Assembly (NCBI GenBank): GCA_029561455.1
Contig: JAKQIY010000068.1
Location: 186,001-250,000 of the forward strand
From: a bacterium
GTDB lineage: Bacteria > Zhuqueibacterota > Zhuqueibacteria > Residuimicrobiales > Krinioviventaceae
Direction: 5' to 3'
Length of the DNA: 64,000 bases
Under the pieces are notes generated by a model. It was given only the letters and a program-made list of their open reading frames with translations. It had not been told where the DNA came from and did no database searches. Each line of letters starts with the position of its first letter. Within the stretch, counting starts at the first letter, position 1. Positions 18,785 through 27,807 of the stretch are shown piece after piece. The position numbers were made by a program, and so were the translations under genes.

Positions 18785-18823
18785 TGCATACTCCCTTGGA
18801 GAAAATATTGATATACAGAATAA

Positions 18824-18850
18824 AGCGCGCCCCTGCAACCGGGGCGCGCT
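18824..18850 (-). terminator. Intrinsic terminator of fliC
   Basis: A very GC-rich stem, AGCGCGCCCC pairing with GGGGCGCGCT, has a 7-base loop and is followed on the minus strand by TTTATT. It lies 16 bases after the fliC stop codon and before fliS. The T-run is short, so some read-through to fliS-fliD is possible. Confidence 0.85.
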
Positions 18851-18866
18851 CTATATAGTTAATCCA

Positions 18867-20093
18867 TTATTGGAACAACGATAACACTGCCTGCGGCTGG
18901 GTATTAGCCTGAGCCAGCATTGCGGTCGCTGTTTGTTGCAATATCTGATACTTGGTCGAATTTAATTGCTCTTCAGCCATATCGGCATTCATGATGCGGC
19001 TGTAAGAGGATTCGGTATTCAGTTTTGCAACTGATAATGATTCTTCCTGGAAGCTGAGTCGATTGTACTGACCACCGATATATGACAGAGCTTCTTTCAC
19101 ACCGGAAATTGCAGTGTCGATCTTGGCCATAAATAACTGCGCAGAAGCCTGGTTGGATACACTGTTACCGCTCTTGGTATAATCAAAGCCGATAGACAGA
19201 GATTGCGCAGATGCAGTGGAAATTGCACCCAGATCAAGAGTTATGCCAACGCCAAGATTGATGACGGCCGGGTTTGCACCACCGGCGATTGTCGTACTCA
19301 GGGCAGTGCCGACATAATTGGTGCTGCTCAAGGTATCGGAATTAATGGTCATCAAAGCGCCGCTATCATCGCGAACTTCGATGCTGACGGTACCATTGGT
19401 AGTTACGCCGACATTCAATGTATAGTGACCCGTGCCTAATTCTTCAGTCAATGAATTCAATGACGAAGAGGTTGCCAGTGTGCCACTGATGCCGCCGCTC
19501 GCATTGGTATAACCAACACTTATCGAGCCGGTGGCGGATGAAGATGCAACTACATCCAGGCCTGATGAATTCAGTCCGGTGGACGCGATATTGCCCAATA
19601 CATCCAGTACCAATTCATCTTTTACCACATCATTACCGGTACCGATCTGGAAATTCATAACTCCAGTTAACATATTGGTACCAAACCAGTCGGCCTGGGA
19701 AATTTCCGCGTCAATCTGTGAATTGAATTTCTGCAATTCCTGCAAAATAGCGGTTCTTTCGTTTACACCCAGGGTGTCGTTAGCAGCTTGAATTGATTTT
19801 GTTTTCATCTGGTTCAAAATTTCCAGTACGTTGTTTAAATGACCTTCTGCGGTGGTCATTACGTTTTTGGCAGAACCAATGTTGTCAATCGCCTGTCCCA
19901 AACCTCTTGCTTTGGTATCGAGACCACCGGCAATTGCCATACCAGCAGCATCATCAGCGGCGGAGTTGATTCGTTTACCGGTCGCCAAACGTAACTGGTG
20001 AACACTCAGTTTCGAATTGATCGATTTTAACGAATTCAATGCACTCAACGCACCGATATTGGTATTAATCCGAGTGAAATCTGCTGTTGCCAT
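18867..20093 (-). CDS. fliC: Flagellin
   Basis: A 408-residue filament subunit. The N-terminal D0/D1 region (about 1-140) has INTNIGALSALNSL, LRLATGKRINSAADDAAGMAIA and QTKSIQAAND-like features. The C-terminal D1/D0 region (about 320-408) has SRIMNADMAEEQLNSTKYQI and ends QPQAVLSLFQ. The centre (about 165-320) is Ser/Thr/Gly-rich with many small residues, the part exposed on the filament and available for O-glycosylation. It starts six bases after AAGGAGG, has a sigma-28-type promoter about 110 bases upstream, a CsrA-like leader, and its own terminator. It is the only flagellin in the window. Confidence 0.97.
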   Translation of the reverse strand: MATADFTRINTNIGALSALNSLKSINSKLSVHQLRLATGKRINSAADDAAGMAIAGGLDTKARGLGQAIDNIGSAKNVMTTAEGHLNNVLEILNQMKTKSIQAANDTLGVNERTAILQELQKFNSQIDAEISQADWFGTNMLTGVMNFQIGTGNDVVKDELVLDVLGNIASTGLNSSGLDVVASSSATGSISVGYTNASGGISGTLATSSSLNSLTEELGTGHYTLNVGVTTNGTVSIEVRDDSGALMTINSDTLSSTNYVGTALSTTIAGGANPAVINLGVGITLDLGAISTASAQSLSIGFDYTKSGNSVSNQASAQLFMAKIDTAISGVKEALSYIGGQYNRLSFQEESLSVAKLNTESSYSRIMNADMAEEQLNSTKYQILQQTATAMLAQANTQPQAVLSLFQ

Positions 20094-20100
20094 GATATTA

Positions 20101-20191
20101 CCTCCTTGTTATGTTCCTTTCAGGCATCCATGCCTGTATTTTTTGCTTTTTGTGAACGACTGATATAATTTAGTTAGTTATTTATCTGTCC
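20101..20191 (-). promoter_or_regulatory. fliC leader with putative CsrA-binding sites
   Basis: On the mRNA four GGA motifs occur: AAAGGACAG (tcc at 20189-20191), the loop of the perfect hairpin CAGGCAT-GG-ATGCCTG (20121-20136), AAAGGAACA (20115-20117), and ACAAGGAGGU over the Shine-Dalgarno (20103-20105). ACAAGGA matches the core ACARGGA of the CsrA consensus. In Bacillus subtilis CsrA represses flagellin mRNA through such a leader, and FliW relieves it. csrA and fliW are adjacent at 35.8-36.5 kb. Confidence 0.65.
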
Positions 20192-20203
20192 TTTCACTTA
20201 TAT

Positions 20204-20230
20204 ATATCGACAAGAGGTAATAAAACTTGA
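20204..20230 (-). promoter_or_regulatory. Sigma-28 promoter of fliC
   Basis: TCAAGTTT, 11 bases, GTCGATAT on the minus strand, against the sigma-28 consensus TAAAGTTT-N11-GCCGATAA/T. Seven of eight bases match in the -35 and seven of eight in the Bacillus-type -10. The predicted start near 20197 gives a leader of about 104 bases. Confidence 0.75.
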
Positions 20231-20272
20231 ATTTTTTATTTATCTTTCTGCGTGAAAAAATCGCCGTCAATA

Positions 20273-22000
20273 TCAGGTATGATCATTTTGCAGTATTTGT
20301 TGCAATACTTTAAGATTATGCAGCGCCTGCACATTCCCCGGGTCTAATTTAAGAATTTCAGTAAAGCCTGTAAAAGCAGAACGGTATTGTTTAAGATTGG
20401 CATAACAGGAAGATATAATATTCAACACATTAACATCAGTTGGTGCAAAAGTTAGGTACCGGCTATATACTTCTATTGCTTTTTCATATAAACCCATGGA
20501 AAGACAATATTCTCCGATTTGTTTTAACGGTTCCTTAAGCTTGGCATTTTCCAAAACCAGATCAACCATTTTTTGAAAAGTAACCCGATCATTTTTTTTC
20601 TTATAGATTGCAGCCAACCCTAAAATTGCCCCGAGATGGACGGGTGAATTTTCCAACACCAGTTGCCACTGTTCTTCAGCCTTGTTTATATCCAGGGCAG
20701 CTAACCGTCCGGCGTACAGGTTACGCAGTTCTACAGAATCATTAAACCTGGTTAATCCTTTTTCTATAACTGTGTTTAAATCGCTAAAATGTGGATATGC
20801 CAGACACAAGCCAGCCCATTTTTCATAAAACAAAGCCGACAAGGGTTGGCGCTGCTCAAAAGCGATCAGACTCTTTTCTGCATCGGCAGCACGGTTTAAT
20901 TCAATTAATATCCTTGCCCGGGCAGTTGTATACACCGGTATTTCAGGCTGAATGGCAATTGCTTTATCAATAGCCTCTAGCGCTTTTTCCATTTCATGCA
21001 AATAAAAATAACAATCCGAAATATTACCCCAGGCGCGATGCTCAAAATCAAAGGTATCTATGATTACCCGGGTATGCTGGGGATTTTTTTTGAACTCGCG
21101 ATTCAGGCTGATAAAATTCATCATTGCATCAATCGCATCGCGATAACGCTGCAAACCCTGTAATGCCAGGCCGAGGCTGAAATTAATGTCCAGGTTTTGC
21201 GGGTAAACAGCCAGTACTTTCCTGATAAGCTTTTCTGCATCCGCATAGTGTTGTAATGACAGCATGGCAAAAATCATATCACCACATATCATCTGATAAT
21301 TAAGCTCATCCATCCGGTCTTTACTGATTTCCAGCGCCCGGAAACCGCTTTCGATAGCTTCCTGGTAATGGTGCTGTACCCGCAATATGCGCAGGTAATT
21401 TTGCCAGGCAAACGGATTGGTTTGGTCTTCATCCAGTTGTTGTTTGAGCAATACTTCGGTGCGACGGTATTTCGCCTGCATTTCTTCAGGCGACAAGTTA
21501 TAACCATAATGGTAAATGCGAATATCAGTGTGCAGCCAGGCGCCTTCATGAATGAGCTGGTTATGTACGATTCCTTCATAATGCCCCTTGTCGCGCCGGA
21601 AGATGCGGTGTGAATAATTTTTAGAATCCCCGCTGGGACTGGCGCTGATGACTGAACAAAAAATTACATTATACTTGTCGGATTGCAGGGCATATTTCAG
21701 TAACGGAATGTCGGCGCGTTCCAGTTTTTCATCGGCATCGATCACCAGTATCCAGTCACAGGTCGCGTAGCTGAGGCTGATATTCCGCGCTTTGCTGAAA
21801 TTGCCTTCCCATGGATGATGATAAACCCGGGCATTATAACGTGTTGCAATTTCAACCGTTCGATCAGTTGAGCCGGTATCGACAATAACAATTTCATCAA
21901 CAACACCCTGGACGCTTTCCAGGCATTGCGGTAAAAATTTTTCTTCATTCTTCACGATCATGCATAATGACAAGGTTGGTGTATTAACAGAGTTTTTCAT
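20273..22000 (-). CDS. Family 2 glycosyltransferase with C-terminal TPR array
   Basis: A 575-residue soluble protein. The first 230 residues form a GT-A domain: LSLCMIVKNEEKFLPQCLESV, then VDTGSTDRTVEIA, and IDADEKLE near residue 85 as the DxD motif. The remainder is TPR repeats, for example around residues 225-330 and 470-570. A TPR next to a glycosyltransferase allows direct capture of a protein acceptor, as in the flagellin transferase FlmG of Caulobacter (there TPR first, GT second). It is the last gene of the glycan island, 180 bases before fliC, so flagellin is the likely acceptor; this is inference. Confidence 0.85.
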   Translation of the reverse strand: MKNSVNTPTLSLCMIVKNEEKFLPQCLESVQGVVDEIVIVDTGSTDRTVEIATRYNARVYHHPWEGNFSKARNISLSYATCDWILVIDADEKLERADIPLLKYALQSDKYNVIFCSVISASPSGDSKNYSHRIFRRDKGHYEGIVHNQLIHEGAWLHTDIRIYHYGYNLSPEEMQAKYRRTEVLLKQQLDEDQTNPFAWQNYLRILRVQHHYQEAIESGFRALEISKDRMDELNYQMICGDMIFAMLSLQHYADAEKLIRKVLAVYPQNLDINFSLGLALQGLQRYRDAIDAMMNFISLNREFKKNPQHTRVIIDTFDFEHRAWGNISDCYFYLHEMEKALEAIDKAIAIQPEIPVYTTARARILIELNRAADAEKSLIAFEQRQPLSALFYEKWAGLCLAYPHFSDLNTVIEKGLTRFNDSVELRNLYAGRLAALDINKAEEQWQLVLENSPVHLGAILGLAAIYKKKNDRVTFQKMVDLVLENAKLKEPLKQIGEYCLSMGLYEKAIEVYSRYLTFAPTDVNVLNIISSCYANLKQYRSAFTGFTEILKLDPGNVQALHNLKVLQQILQNDHT

Positions 22001-22006
22001 AAGAGA

Positions 22007-23152
22007 TCATTCTTTTCCTGTTTTGTACTTGCCGATGGTGCTGATAACTGTATCGATAACATAGTTGGTCTGTTCTGGTGTAAGTAACGGATAAAACGGC
22101 AGGGATATAGTAGAATCGCCGATCCGTTCAGAAACCGGGAAACTGCCGCGTCCTTTGCCGAAAAGCTGCATAAATCGGGTCAATAAATTGATGGATCGAT
22201 AGTTAACCGCAACACCTATCCCCTGGTCTTGCAAGTCGAAAAGGATTTTATCCCGGAATTGTGGATCAACCCAAATTGTAAATAAATGACAGGCATGGCG
22301 ACTGTCGGGCGTTTCGACAGGCATTTGCAGTCCAGAGATATTTTGCAATGCTTTTGTATAAGTGTTATAAAGTTCCTGTCTTTTCTGCAGGTTTTCATCA
22401 ATCTTGCGCAACTGGGGTAATAACAAGGCTGCCTGGATATTATCCATATTATACTTCCAGCCCGTCTCGATTAAATCCCAATGTTCATAGCGTTTGGTAT
22501 ATCGATCCGCAGCCTCGCGGTTAATACCGTGTAACCGCAGTATCTGGATTTTTTCCGCCAGTGCTTGAGAGTTGGTGGTAATCGCCCCACCCTCTCCCGA
22601 AGTAATGTTCTTGGTCGCGTAAAAACTGAAACAGGCAATATCAGCCAATTCCCCCACCCTGATACCGTCGCGTTCACTTTCAATAGCATGGGCGGCATCT
22701 TCAATAATAACGAGATTATGCCTGTCGGCAATTTGACGGATTTTGCGCATATCGCACATTTGCCCATACAAGTGCACCGGAATGATCGCTCGTGTTTTAG
22801 GGGTAACTGCCTCTTCAATTAAATCGGCGTTGATATTACCGGTATCTGATTCAACATCGACCCACACCGGGGTTGCGCCGGTATGCAGAATTGCAGTACT
22901 GGTGGCCACAAAGGTCATAGGAGTGGTTATCACTTCATCACCCGGCCCAATTCCCAGGGCAATGAGCGCCAGGTGCAGGGCCGCGGTACAACTGGTAAGT
23001 CCCACACAATATTTTGCCCCCAGGTAAGCGGCAAACTGTTTTTCAAACAGCGCCACACGATCACCGGTGGTTAAAAATATGGTATCAAGAACCGCATTAA
23101 CCGCTTCTTTTTCTTCCTGCCCCAAACTATGTTTATAAAATTCTACTTTCAT
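22007..23152 (-). CDS. DegT/DnrJ/EryC1 family sugar aminotransferase
   Basis: A 381-residue PLP enzyme. The internal-aldimine lysine is in SFYATKNITSGEGGA (Lys181), the cofactor Asp in EDAAHAIE (Asp152), and GLTSCTAALHLAL near residue 51 binds the phosphate. This family transfers an amino group to keto-sugar nucleotides, typically at C4 (as in PseC, ArnB or VioA) or C3. The 4,6-dehydratase-like gene lies one base upstream in the operon and could supply the keto-sugar, and an N-formyltransferase lies three genes further upstream. This predicts a 4-amino-4,6-dideoxy sugar, but the position is not proven. Confidence 0.9.
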   Translation of the reverse strand: MKVEFYKHSLGQEEKEAVNAVLDTIFLTTGDRVALFEKQFAAYLGAKYCVGLTSCTAALHLALIALGIGPGDEVITTPMTFVATSTAILHTGATPVWVDVESDTGNINADLIEEAVTPKTRAIIPVHLYGQMCDMRKIRQIADRHNLVIIEDAAHAIESERDGIRVGELADIACFSFYATKNITSGEGGAITTNSQALAEKIQILRLHGINREAADRYTKRYEHWDLIETGWKYNMDNIQAALLLPQLRKIDENLQKRQELYNTYTKALQNISGLQMPVETPDSRHACHLFTIWVDPQFRDKILFDLQDQGIGVAVNYRSINLLTRFMQLFGKGRGSFPVSERIGDSTISLPFYPLLTPEQTNYVIDTVISTIGKYKTGKE

Positions 23153-23153
23153 A

Positions 23154-24182
23154 TCAATGCATCACTATTTTACCTTCTTTGACTTTGATGGGAATTTGCC
23201 GCATCCATAATAACGGCTCCCACCAGCGTTGATTATTGACATACCAGTTGATCGTCTGTTCAAGACCGGTATCAAAAGCGGTTTCCGGCTGCCAATTTAA
23301 CAAACTTTGTGCCAGTTGATTGGAACCGATATGTCGTTCTACTTGACCGGGACGGTTAAAAGTATGCTGGATCAACTTTTTCGGTTTGTTAAGCCGTTCG
23401 AGAATTTTTTCAGCAATAGTATTCACAGAAATATCGATGCCGGTGGCAATATTGATCGCTTGGCCGAACAAATCATTTTTTTCAGATTGTAACACAGCTT
23501 CCAGGGCGCGGCAATGATCCAGCACATAGATCCAGTCGCGGGATGCCTGGCCGTCCCCATGAATGGTTAACGGAGCATTCAATATAGCGCTGGTAATAAA
23601 CCGGGGAATAAGCTTTTCCAGGTGCTGGTGCGAGCCATAATTATTAAAGGGCCGAATAATTATTGCCGGAATATCATACGTGCGCCAGTAGGAATAAACC
23701 AGCCGGTCGGCCCCGGCTTTGGCGCTGGCATAAGGACTGCATGGATTTAACGGATGTTGTTCGGTCATTGGCGCTTGCAGTGCAGTGCCATAGACTTCCG
23801 AAGTGGAGATATGAATGAATTTTCTGATCTTTTTATAATTTTTTAAAATTGCATTACAAATTGTCTGCGTACCGATTACATCGGTTTCATAAAATATTTT
23901 ATTATCAAAAATGGATCGGGCAACATGGGTTTCAGCGGCAAAATGAATGACATAATTGGCGCGTTCCACCAGCGCATTGACAATTTCCGCATTCTTTACA
24001 TCGCCATACCAAAATTCAAAACGCTTATCATTTTTTACCAGGCTACTGAAATTATCCGGGTTGCCGGCATATGTTAAAGCATCCAAAACAATAAAATGAT
24101 ACTGCGGGTATTTTTGAAACATATAATTGACAAAATTACTGCCAATGAAACCCGCGCCACCGGTAATTAATAAGGTTTCCAT
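23154..24182 (-). CDS. NAD-dependent sugar epimerase/dehydratase, RmlB-like
   Basis: A 342-residue extended short-chain dehydrogenase. GGAGFIG at 8-14 binds NAD, LDALTYAGNPDN near 33-44 is typical of dTDP-glucose 4,6-dehydratases, and YASAK (Tyr151, Lys155) is catalytic. The motif that is STDEVYG in RmlB is STSEVYG here (126-132), so the acid Asp is replaced by Ser, as in GDP-mannose dehydratase and UDP-glucuronate decarboxylase. The nucleotide and reaction are therefore uncertain, though dehydration at C4/C6 fits the aminotransferase next to it. It is tightly coupled, with 19 and 1 base gaps to its neighbours. Confidence 0.85.
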   Translation of the reverse strand: METLLITGGAGFIGSNFVNYMFQKYPQYHFIVLDALTYAGNPDNFSSLVKNDKRFEFWYGDVKNAEIVNALVERANYVIHFAAETHVARSIFDNKIFYETDVIGTQTICNAILKNYKKIRKFIHISTSEVYGTALQAPMTEQHPLNPCSPYASAKAGADRLVYSYWRTYDIPAIIIRPFNNYGSHQHLEKLIPRFITSAILNAPLTIHGDGQASRDWIYVLDHCRALEAVLQSEKNDLFGQAINIATGIDISVNTIAEKILERLNKPKKLIQHTFNRPGQVERHIGSNQLAQSLLNWQPETAFDTGLEQTINWYVNNQRWWEPLLWMRQIPIKVKEGKIVMH

Positions 24183-24201
24183 AGCATGAGCTCCATCATA
24201 T

Positions 24202-25356
24202 TTATAAATGTATCACCAAACCCTGGTAATTATTCAGGGTTTTTAACATAGCCGGAATCCCCTCCGGCCCGGCGCACAATACAATAGCATCCGCAGCCTG
24301 CATTGCCGCGCTGCTTTGCTGCACTGTCGTCTCCAGCACTTGTTCGCCTACTTTGCAGGGATTGTCGTCATAAATACCATAGATCAACTTTTGGGGAAAA
24401 TCCGTATTTGATAAAATGATCATCAGGGTAGTGCCCTGGCCATAAAACGCCACCTTTTTTCCTTCGGCTATGCAGGTTCTTATTTTAGCAAAAACACGCT
24501 GCCAATTAGCGACAATTTGTTTGACGGCATCTTTGATATTCTCTCGTTGCCGGTCTAGTTCAACGCGCCGGCTGATTTTGTCATGAGATATTTTTCTAAA
24601 CAGAAACCGCCATTTGCTGCCTTTAGTATCTTCACTCACCAGGTCAAGATGAAACTCTTCAGTCAGGGCCAAAATGTGTTCATGGAAATACATACAGGTA
24701 TGGTCGGCAAAAAACAGTTCAAATGGCGCTTGCGGGAAAATAACGATCTCGGCGCTGAACAGGCCGTCATCTTTTAAAAGCCGTTCGACCTCGCTGATAA
24801 ACATACGTGAAGGCACCCGGTTGAGAACTGCATGAATGCAAACCAGGTCATAACTACCGGCCTGGTAATCGCTGCCGATGAAATTTTTAGTATAAAAAGT
24901 TGCTGTCGGCACCTTTTTCCTGGCCATTTCAATCGAGGTAACACTGGGGTCAACACCCTCCATGTGCCATTCGGGGTAGCGGGAATAAAAGGCCTCTTTA
25001 AAAAAGCCTTTACCGCAGCCTATATCGAGCATCCGCCCTTTTTGTGGAAAAGAATGTGAAAAAACAAATGTATTCAGGGTTTCGGCAAAAGTTTTACCAT
25101 GCGAGTAATTCTTGTAATCATACACTTCCGACTTGAGTTTAGAAGAATACACTTGCCGGTAATAATGATCCAGATCTTCATCCAGTGGTGATCGTAACGT
25201 ATAAACAAAACCACAATGTGTACATAATCCTTTGACAAGCGGGGAATTTTTTAATACTTCACGACCTGAGCAAACGGAAATCATTTGTCCTTCGTTTAAT
25301 AATTCCCAGGATGAATTACCACATATTTCACATTTAATTGACATCCATTTTTCCAT
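24202..25356 (-). CDS. SAM-dependent sugar C-methyltransferase-like protein with zinc-binding N terminus
   Basis: A 384-residue protein with three parts. Cys9, Cys12, Cys45 and Cys48 form a zinc-binding N-terminal module. A class I methyltransferase domain follows, with MLDIGCGKGFFKEAF near residue 105. The C-terminal domain (about 265-384) has a nucleotide-like fold with KKVAFYGQGTT. This order matches sugar C-methyltransferases such as TylCIII. The ATG at 25356 follows GGAAGGA and is preferred over far upstream in-frame starts that would overlap the preceding gene deeply; it overlaps the WbqC gene by 23 bases. The target sugar is unknown. Confidence 0.82.
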   Translation of the reverse strand: MEKWMSIKCEICGNSSWELLNEGQMISVCSGREVLKNSPLVKGLCTHCGFVYTLRSPLDEDLDHYYRQVYSSKLKSEVYDYKNYSHGKTFAETLNTFVFSHSFPQKGRMLDIGCGKGFFKEAFYSRYPEWHMEGVDPSVTSIEMARKKVPTATFYTKNFIGSDYQAGSYDLVCIHAVLNRVPSRMFISEVERLLKDDGLFSAEIVIFPQAPFELFFADHTCMYFHEHILALTEEFHLDLVSEDTKGSKWRFLFRKISHDKISRRVELDRQRENIKDAVKQIVANWQRVFAKIRTCIAEGKKVAFYGQGTTLMIILSNTDFPQKLIYGIYDDNPCKVGEQVLETTVQQSSAAMQAADAIVLCAGPEGIPAMLKTLNNYQGLVIHL

Positions 25357-26038
25357 TATTTTTCCTTCCTGAAATATATTCGAGCGACTCTTGTCCGCAA
25401 TTAAAGAGTAAATCAATAACAGATAAATAAGGTATAAATGTTCCATATAATTGTGGATATACCGGGTGATGATACTCCTGAAAATGCACAGTGATCTGTT
25501 TTTGCGCAAACAAATCCAGATTAAGATAATCCTGGGCCGCAGAACCGGATAAATACTCGCTGGCGCCAAGTTTTACACATATATCGACCAGTTTTTGGGT
25601 ACGTTCACCGCTCACTGCCAGTTGCGAGGAAAAGAAAAGTTGTGTTTTAATCCCCAGACAGTGATTGAGATATTCAATCAGAGCGACATTTAAATCCAGC
25701 AAACGCGGATAAACTCCGGCAATGAGTCCGGCGATATCCGGGAAATAATCATTGAAAAACGGCGCTTTGCTGTAAAAATTCTGAATAGTTTTAATATGTT
25801 TAACCGCCCAGGTATTTTTATCCGGCATTTTCACATCCAGGATCATATCACTATGATGAGCTGTAACCGGAACAGTTAACCATACCGGACCATTAGGCCC
25901 TTTGACGCGGTTACGATTACGCCAGTCATTTTTAGTGTATTGGACGTCATCATAGAACACAAAAATATCAGCCCAATTCATCTGCTCAAAAAAACCGCAC
26001 CAGGGTAAATAACCCGGTTGTAAAATAACCACTTTCAT
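25334..26038 (-). CDS. WbqC family protein
   Basis: A 234-residue protein with the WbqC signature VVILQPGYLPWCGFFEQMNWADIFVFYDDVQYTKNDWRNRNRVKGPNG, shown here only as key residues LQPGYLPW and NRNRVK. WbqC-like genes occur in O-antigen and other glycan clusters; the biochemical role is not established to my knowledge. The ATG at 26038 overlaps the stop of the formyltransferase as ATGA, so the two are translationally coupled. Its repeated neighbourhood with amino-sugar modifying enzymes suggests a role in decorating an amino sugar. Confidence 0.85.
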   Translation of the reverse strand: MKVVILQPGYLPWCGFFEQMNWADIFVFYDDVQYTKNDWRNRNRVKGPNGPVWLTVPVTAHHSDMILDVKMPDKNTWAVKHIKTIQNFYSKAPFFNDYFPDIAGLIAGVYPRLLDLNVALIEYLNHCLGIKTQLFFSSQLAVSGERTQKLVDICVKLGASEYLSGSAAQDYLNLDLFAQKQITVHFQEYHHPVYPQLYGTFIPYLSVIDLLFNCGQESLEYISGRKNNGKMDVN

Positions 26039-26883
26039 ATTCTGTAACCTACACAATATAATACACCGTCGGCGCCATATATCGAGATCACCCCGGTCTC
26101 AATAAACCGGAAATCATATTCTCCGGGTGAAAATTCAATGAATTTTTTTAACAGGTAATAACGTTCTCCCAGTTTTACCCGCAAACCGGGAAAAGGTGAA
26201 CTGGCGCGTAATTGCCGGGACAATGCTTCGATGGAATAATTATCCTGCAGATCGATAGTTAATTGCTGAAACGGCGGGAAATTACATTCTTTAATACCGG
26301 CAATTCGGTTCGGAAATCCGTGGTCATTATCCAGATAATCGAAAAGATCAAGCACCAGCGGGTATTGTAATTCAGCAAGCTGCTGGCGTAATAACCCGTC
26401 GTCATAATAATTTTCTATTTCAACCGAGTATTGAGATATGACATAACCCGAATCCACCTTGTCGCTCATTTCATGCAGGGACACCCCTGATTTATGTTCG
26501 CCCAGTAACAGGCTGTATTTAGTGGGCGCTGCGCCTTTATAGCCGGGGAGCAGAGATGGATGGAAATTAAACGCACCCCGTTTTGGCGCGGTTAAAATTT
26601 CTTCCGGTAAAACCCGGTGATATGAAGCGCAAATGATCAGGTCGATGGTTTCATCAAAATGATCAGGACGATCATAGCTGTAAGCGATTGCATATTGCCG
26701 GGCAATATCTTCTACCGAACGGACCGGGAAATAGGGATGGGGAATTTTTTCCTCCCGCGTATAAACATGTACAATATCCTGACCGAGATCGAGCAAGTAT
26801 TGCAGCATAATACTGCCAAACCCTGTTAAACCGAATAATGCTATTTTGTAATTCATAACCGATTCCAGATTAATTACGATCAT
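26035..26883 (-). CDS. Sugar N-formyltransferase
   Basis: A 282-residue enzyme of the methionyl-tRNA formyltransferase fold. The catalytic triad is visible as Asn106 and His108 in NFHPSLLPGYKGA, and Asp144 in DKVDSGYVIS. The short C-terminal part lacks the full tRNA-binding domain, and the context is sugar-nucleotide genes, so an amino sugar (compare VioF, FdtF, ArnA) is the likely acceptor with N10-formyl-tetrahydrofolate as donor. The ATG at 26883 overlaps the previous stop as ATGA; a second ATG at 26856 starts nearer to the conserved YKIALFG and may be the true start. Confidence 0.85.
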   Translation of the reverse strand: MIVINLESVMNYKIALFGLTGFGSIMLQYLLDLGQDIVHVYTREEKIPHPYFPVRSVEDIARQYAIAYSYDRPDHFDETIDLIICASYHRVLPEEILTAPKRGAFNFHPSLLPGYKGAAPTKYSLLLGEHKSGVSLHEMSDKVDSGYVISQYSVEIENYYDDGLLRQQLAELQYPLVLDLFDYLDNDHGFPNRIAGIKECNFPPFQQLTIDLQDNYSIEALSRQLRASSPFPGLRVKLGERYYLLKKFIEFSPGEYDFRFIETGVISIYGADGVLYCVGYRI

Positions 26884-27806
26884 TGTGGATTAACAAATTC
26901 AGCATAACCAGACTGCCAGTCGCGGCAGTTACGGCACATTTCCGGTAACGCCTGCCAGTTATTGTGTAAATGCATATTCCGGTAATCTGCCAGCGCTGCG
27001 GCCCATAATTCCCGGATACTCTTTTCCCAGGCATTACCGCAAGCGACACGGCAGTGTAAATCAACGGCGCACAGGGCCACCCGGCCGTCGGCGCAAATCG
27101 ACATGGTTCGCATCAGCCAGTAACACGGTTTGCGGGTAGCGTCATTATTCTGCTGTAAATTATCGGCGCTCACCAGGCCTGCCCAACTCACTTTGGGGCG
27201 AATCTTGACTGTAATGCCATTGCTCGTCCAAAAATTTTTAAATGCCTCTACTTCATGTTCATTAATATCGCTAACCACAAATTGCACAAATAATTGTTGC
27301 CGACCGTTGCCATACTGCTTCAGCAAGTCCCGGTATTTTAATATATTGGCGACAGTTTGTTCAAAATTGCCGCCGATGCGAATTTGCGCATAAGTATTTG
27401 GGGTTGCCGCATCGATGCCGACATACATGGCATCCAGTCCTGACAGGATCAGGCTTTTGGCTTTATCTACTGTCATTAAAACACCGTTAGAATTGAGAAC
27501 CACATCCTGCAGGCCGGCTTTTTTGGCATAGGCGATACGTTCCGGCATATCTTTACACAAAAAAGGATCTCCAAAAAAGATCTGCCATACCCGCACACCC
27601 GGATTTTCTCGGGCAATTTCATCAATCAATTTGGTATATAAAGTAAAATCCATGATCTGAATCTTGCGGTATTTTTTTATGTTCTCATGGTCGCACATGG
27701 AGCATTTCAAATTACAGGCGCTGCAATTATCAATCAATATCACAGCCGGGAAATCTACTGCTTCGGCGATACGGTCGGCTTTTTTTATATCACTTTTATA
27801 ACCCAT
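26880..27806 (-). CDS. Radical SAM/SPASM domain protein
   Basis: A 308-residue radical SAM enzyme. The cluster motif CNLKCSMC places Cys31, Cys35 and Cys38. The C-terminal part has further cysteines (a CADG...CAVDLHC...CGNAW pattern and a final CRNC), typical of a SPASM domain holding auxiliary iron-sulfur clusters. Members modify peptides or sugars by radical chemistry, and some in glycan clusters act as dehydrogenases or epimerases. I start it at 27806, one base after the preceding stop, because the upstream extension has no family match. The substrate is unknown. Confidence 0.87.
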   Translation of the reverse strand: MGYKSDIKKADRIAEAVDFPAVILIDNCSACNLKCSMCDHENIKKYRKIQIMDFTLYTKLIDEIARENPGVRVWQIFFGDPFLCKDMPERIAYAKKAGLQDVVLNSNGVLMTVDKAKSLILSGLDAMYVGIDAATPNTYAQIRIGGNFEQTVANILKYRDLLKQYGNGRQQLFVQFVVSDINEHEVEAFKNFWTSNGITVKIRPKVSWAGLVSADNLQQNNDATRKPCYWLMRTMSICADGRVALCAVDLHCRVACGNAWEKSIRELWAAALADYRNMHLHNNWQALPEMCRNCRDWQSGYAEFVNPQ

Positions 27807-27807
27807 A

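Noticed and set aside
18979-18986. GCCGATAT on the minus strand inside the end of fliC, a possible sigma-28 -10 for fliS
   Set aside because: The base positions 15 upstream read TTAC, not TAAA, and the sequence encodes the conserved flagellin segment NADMAEE.
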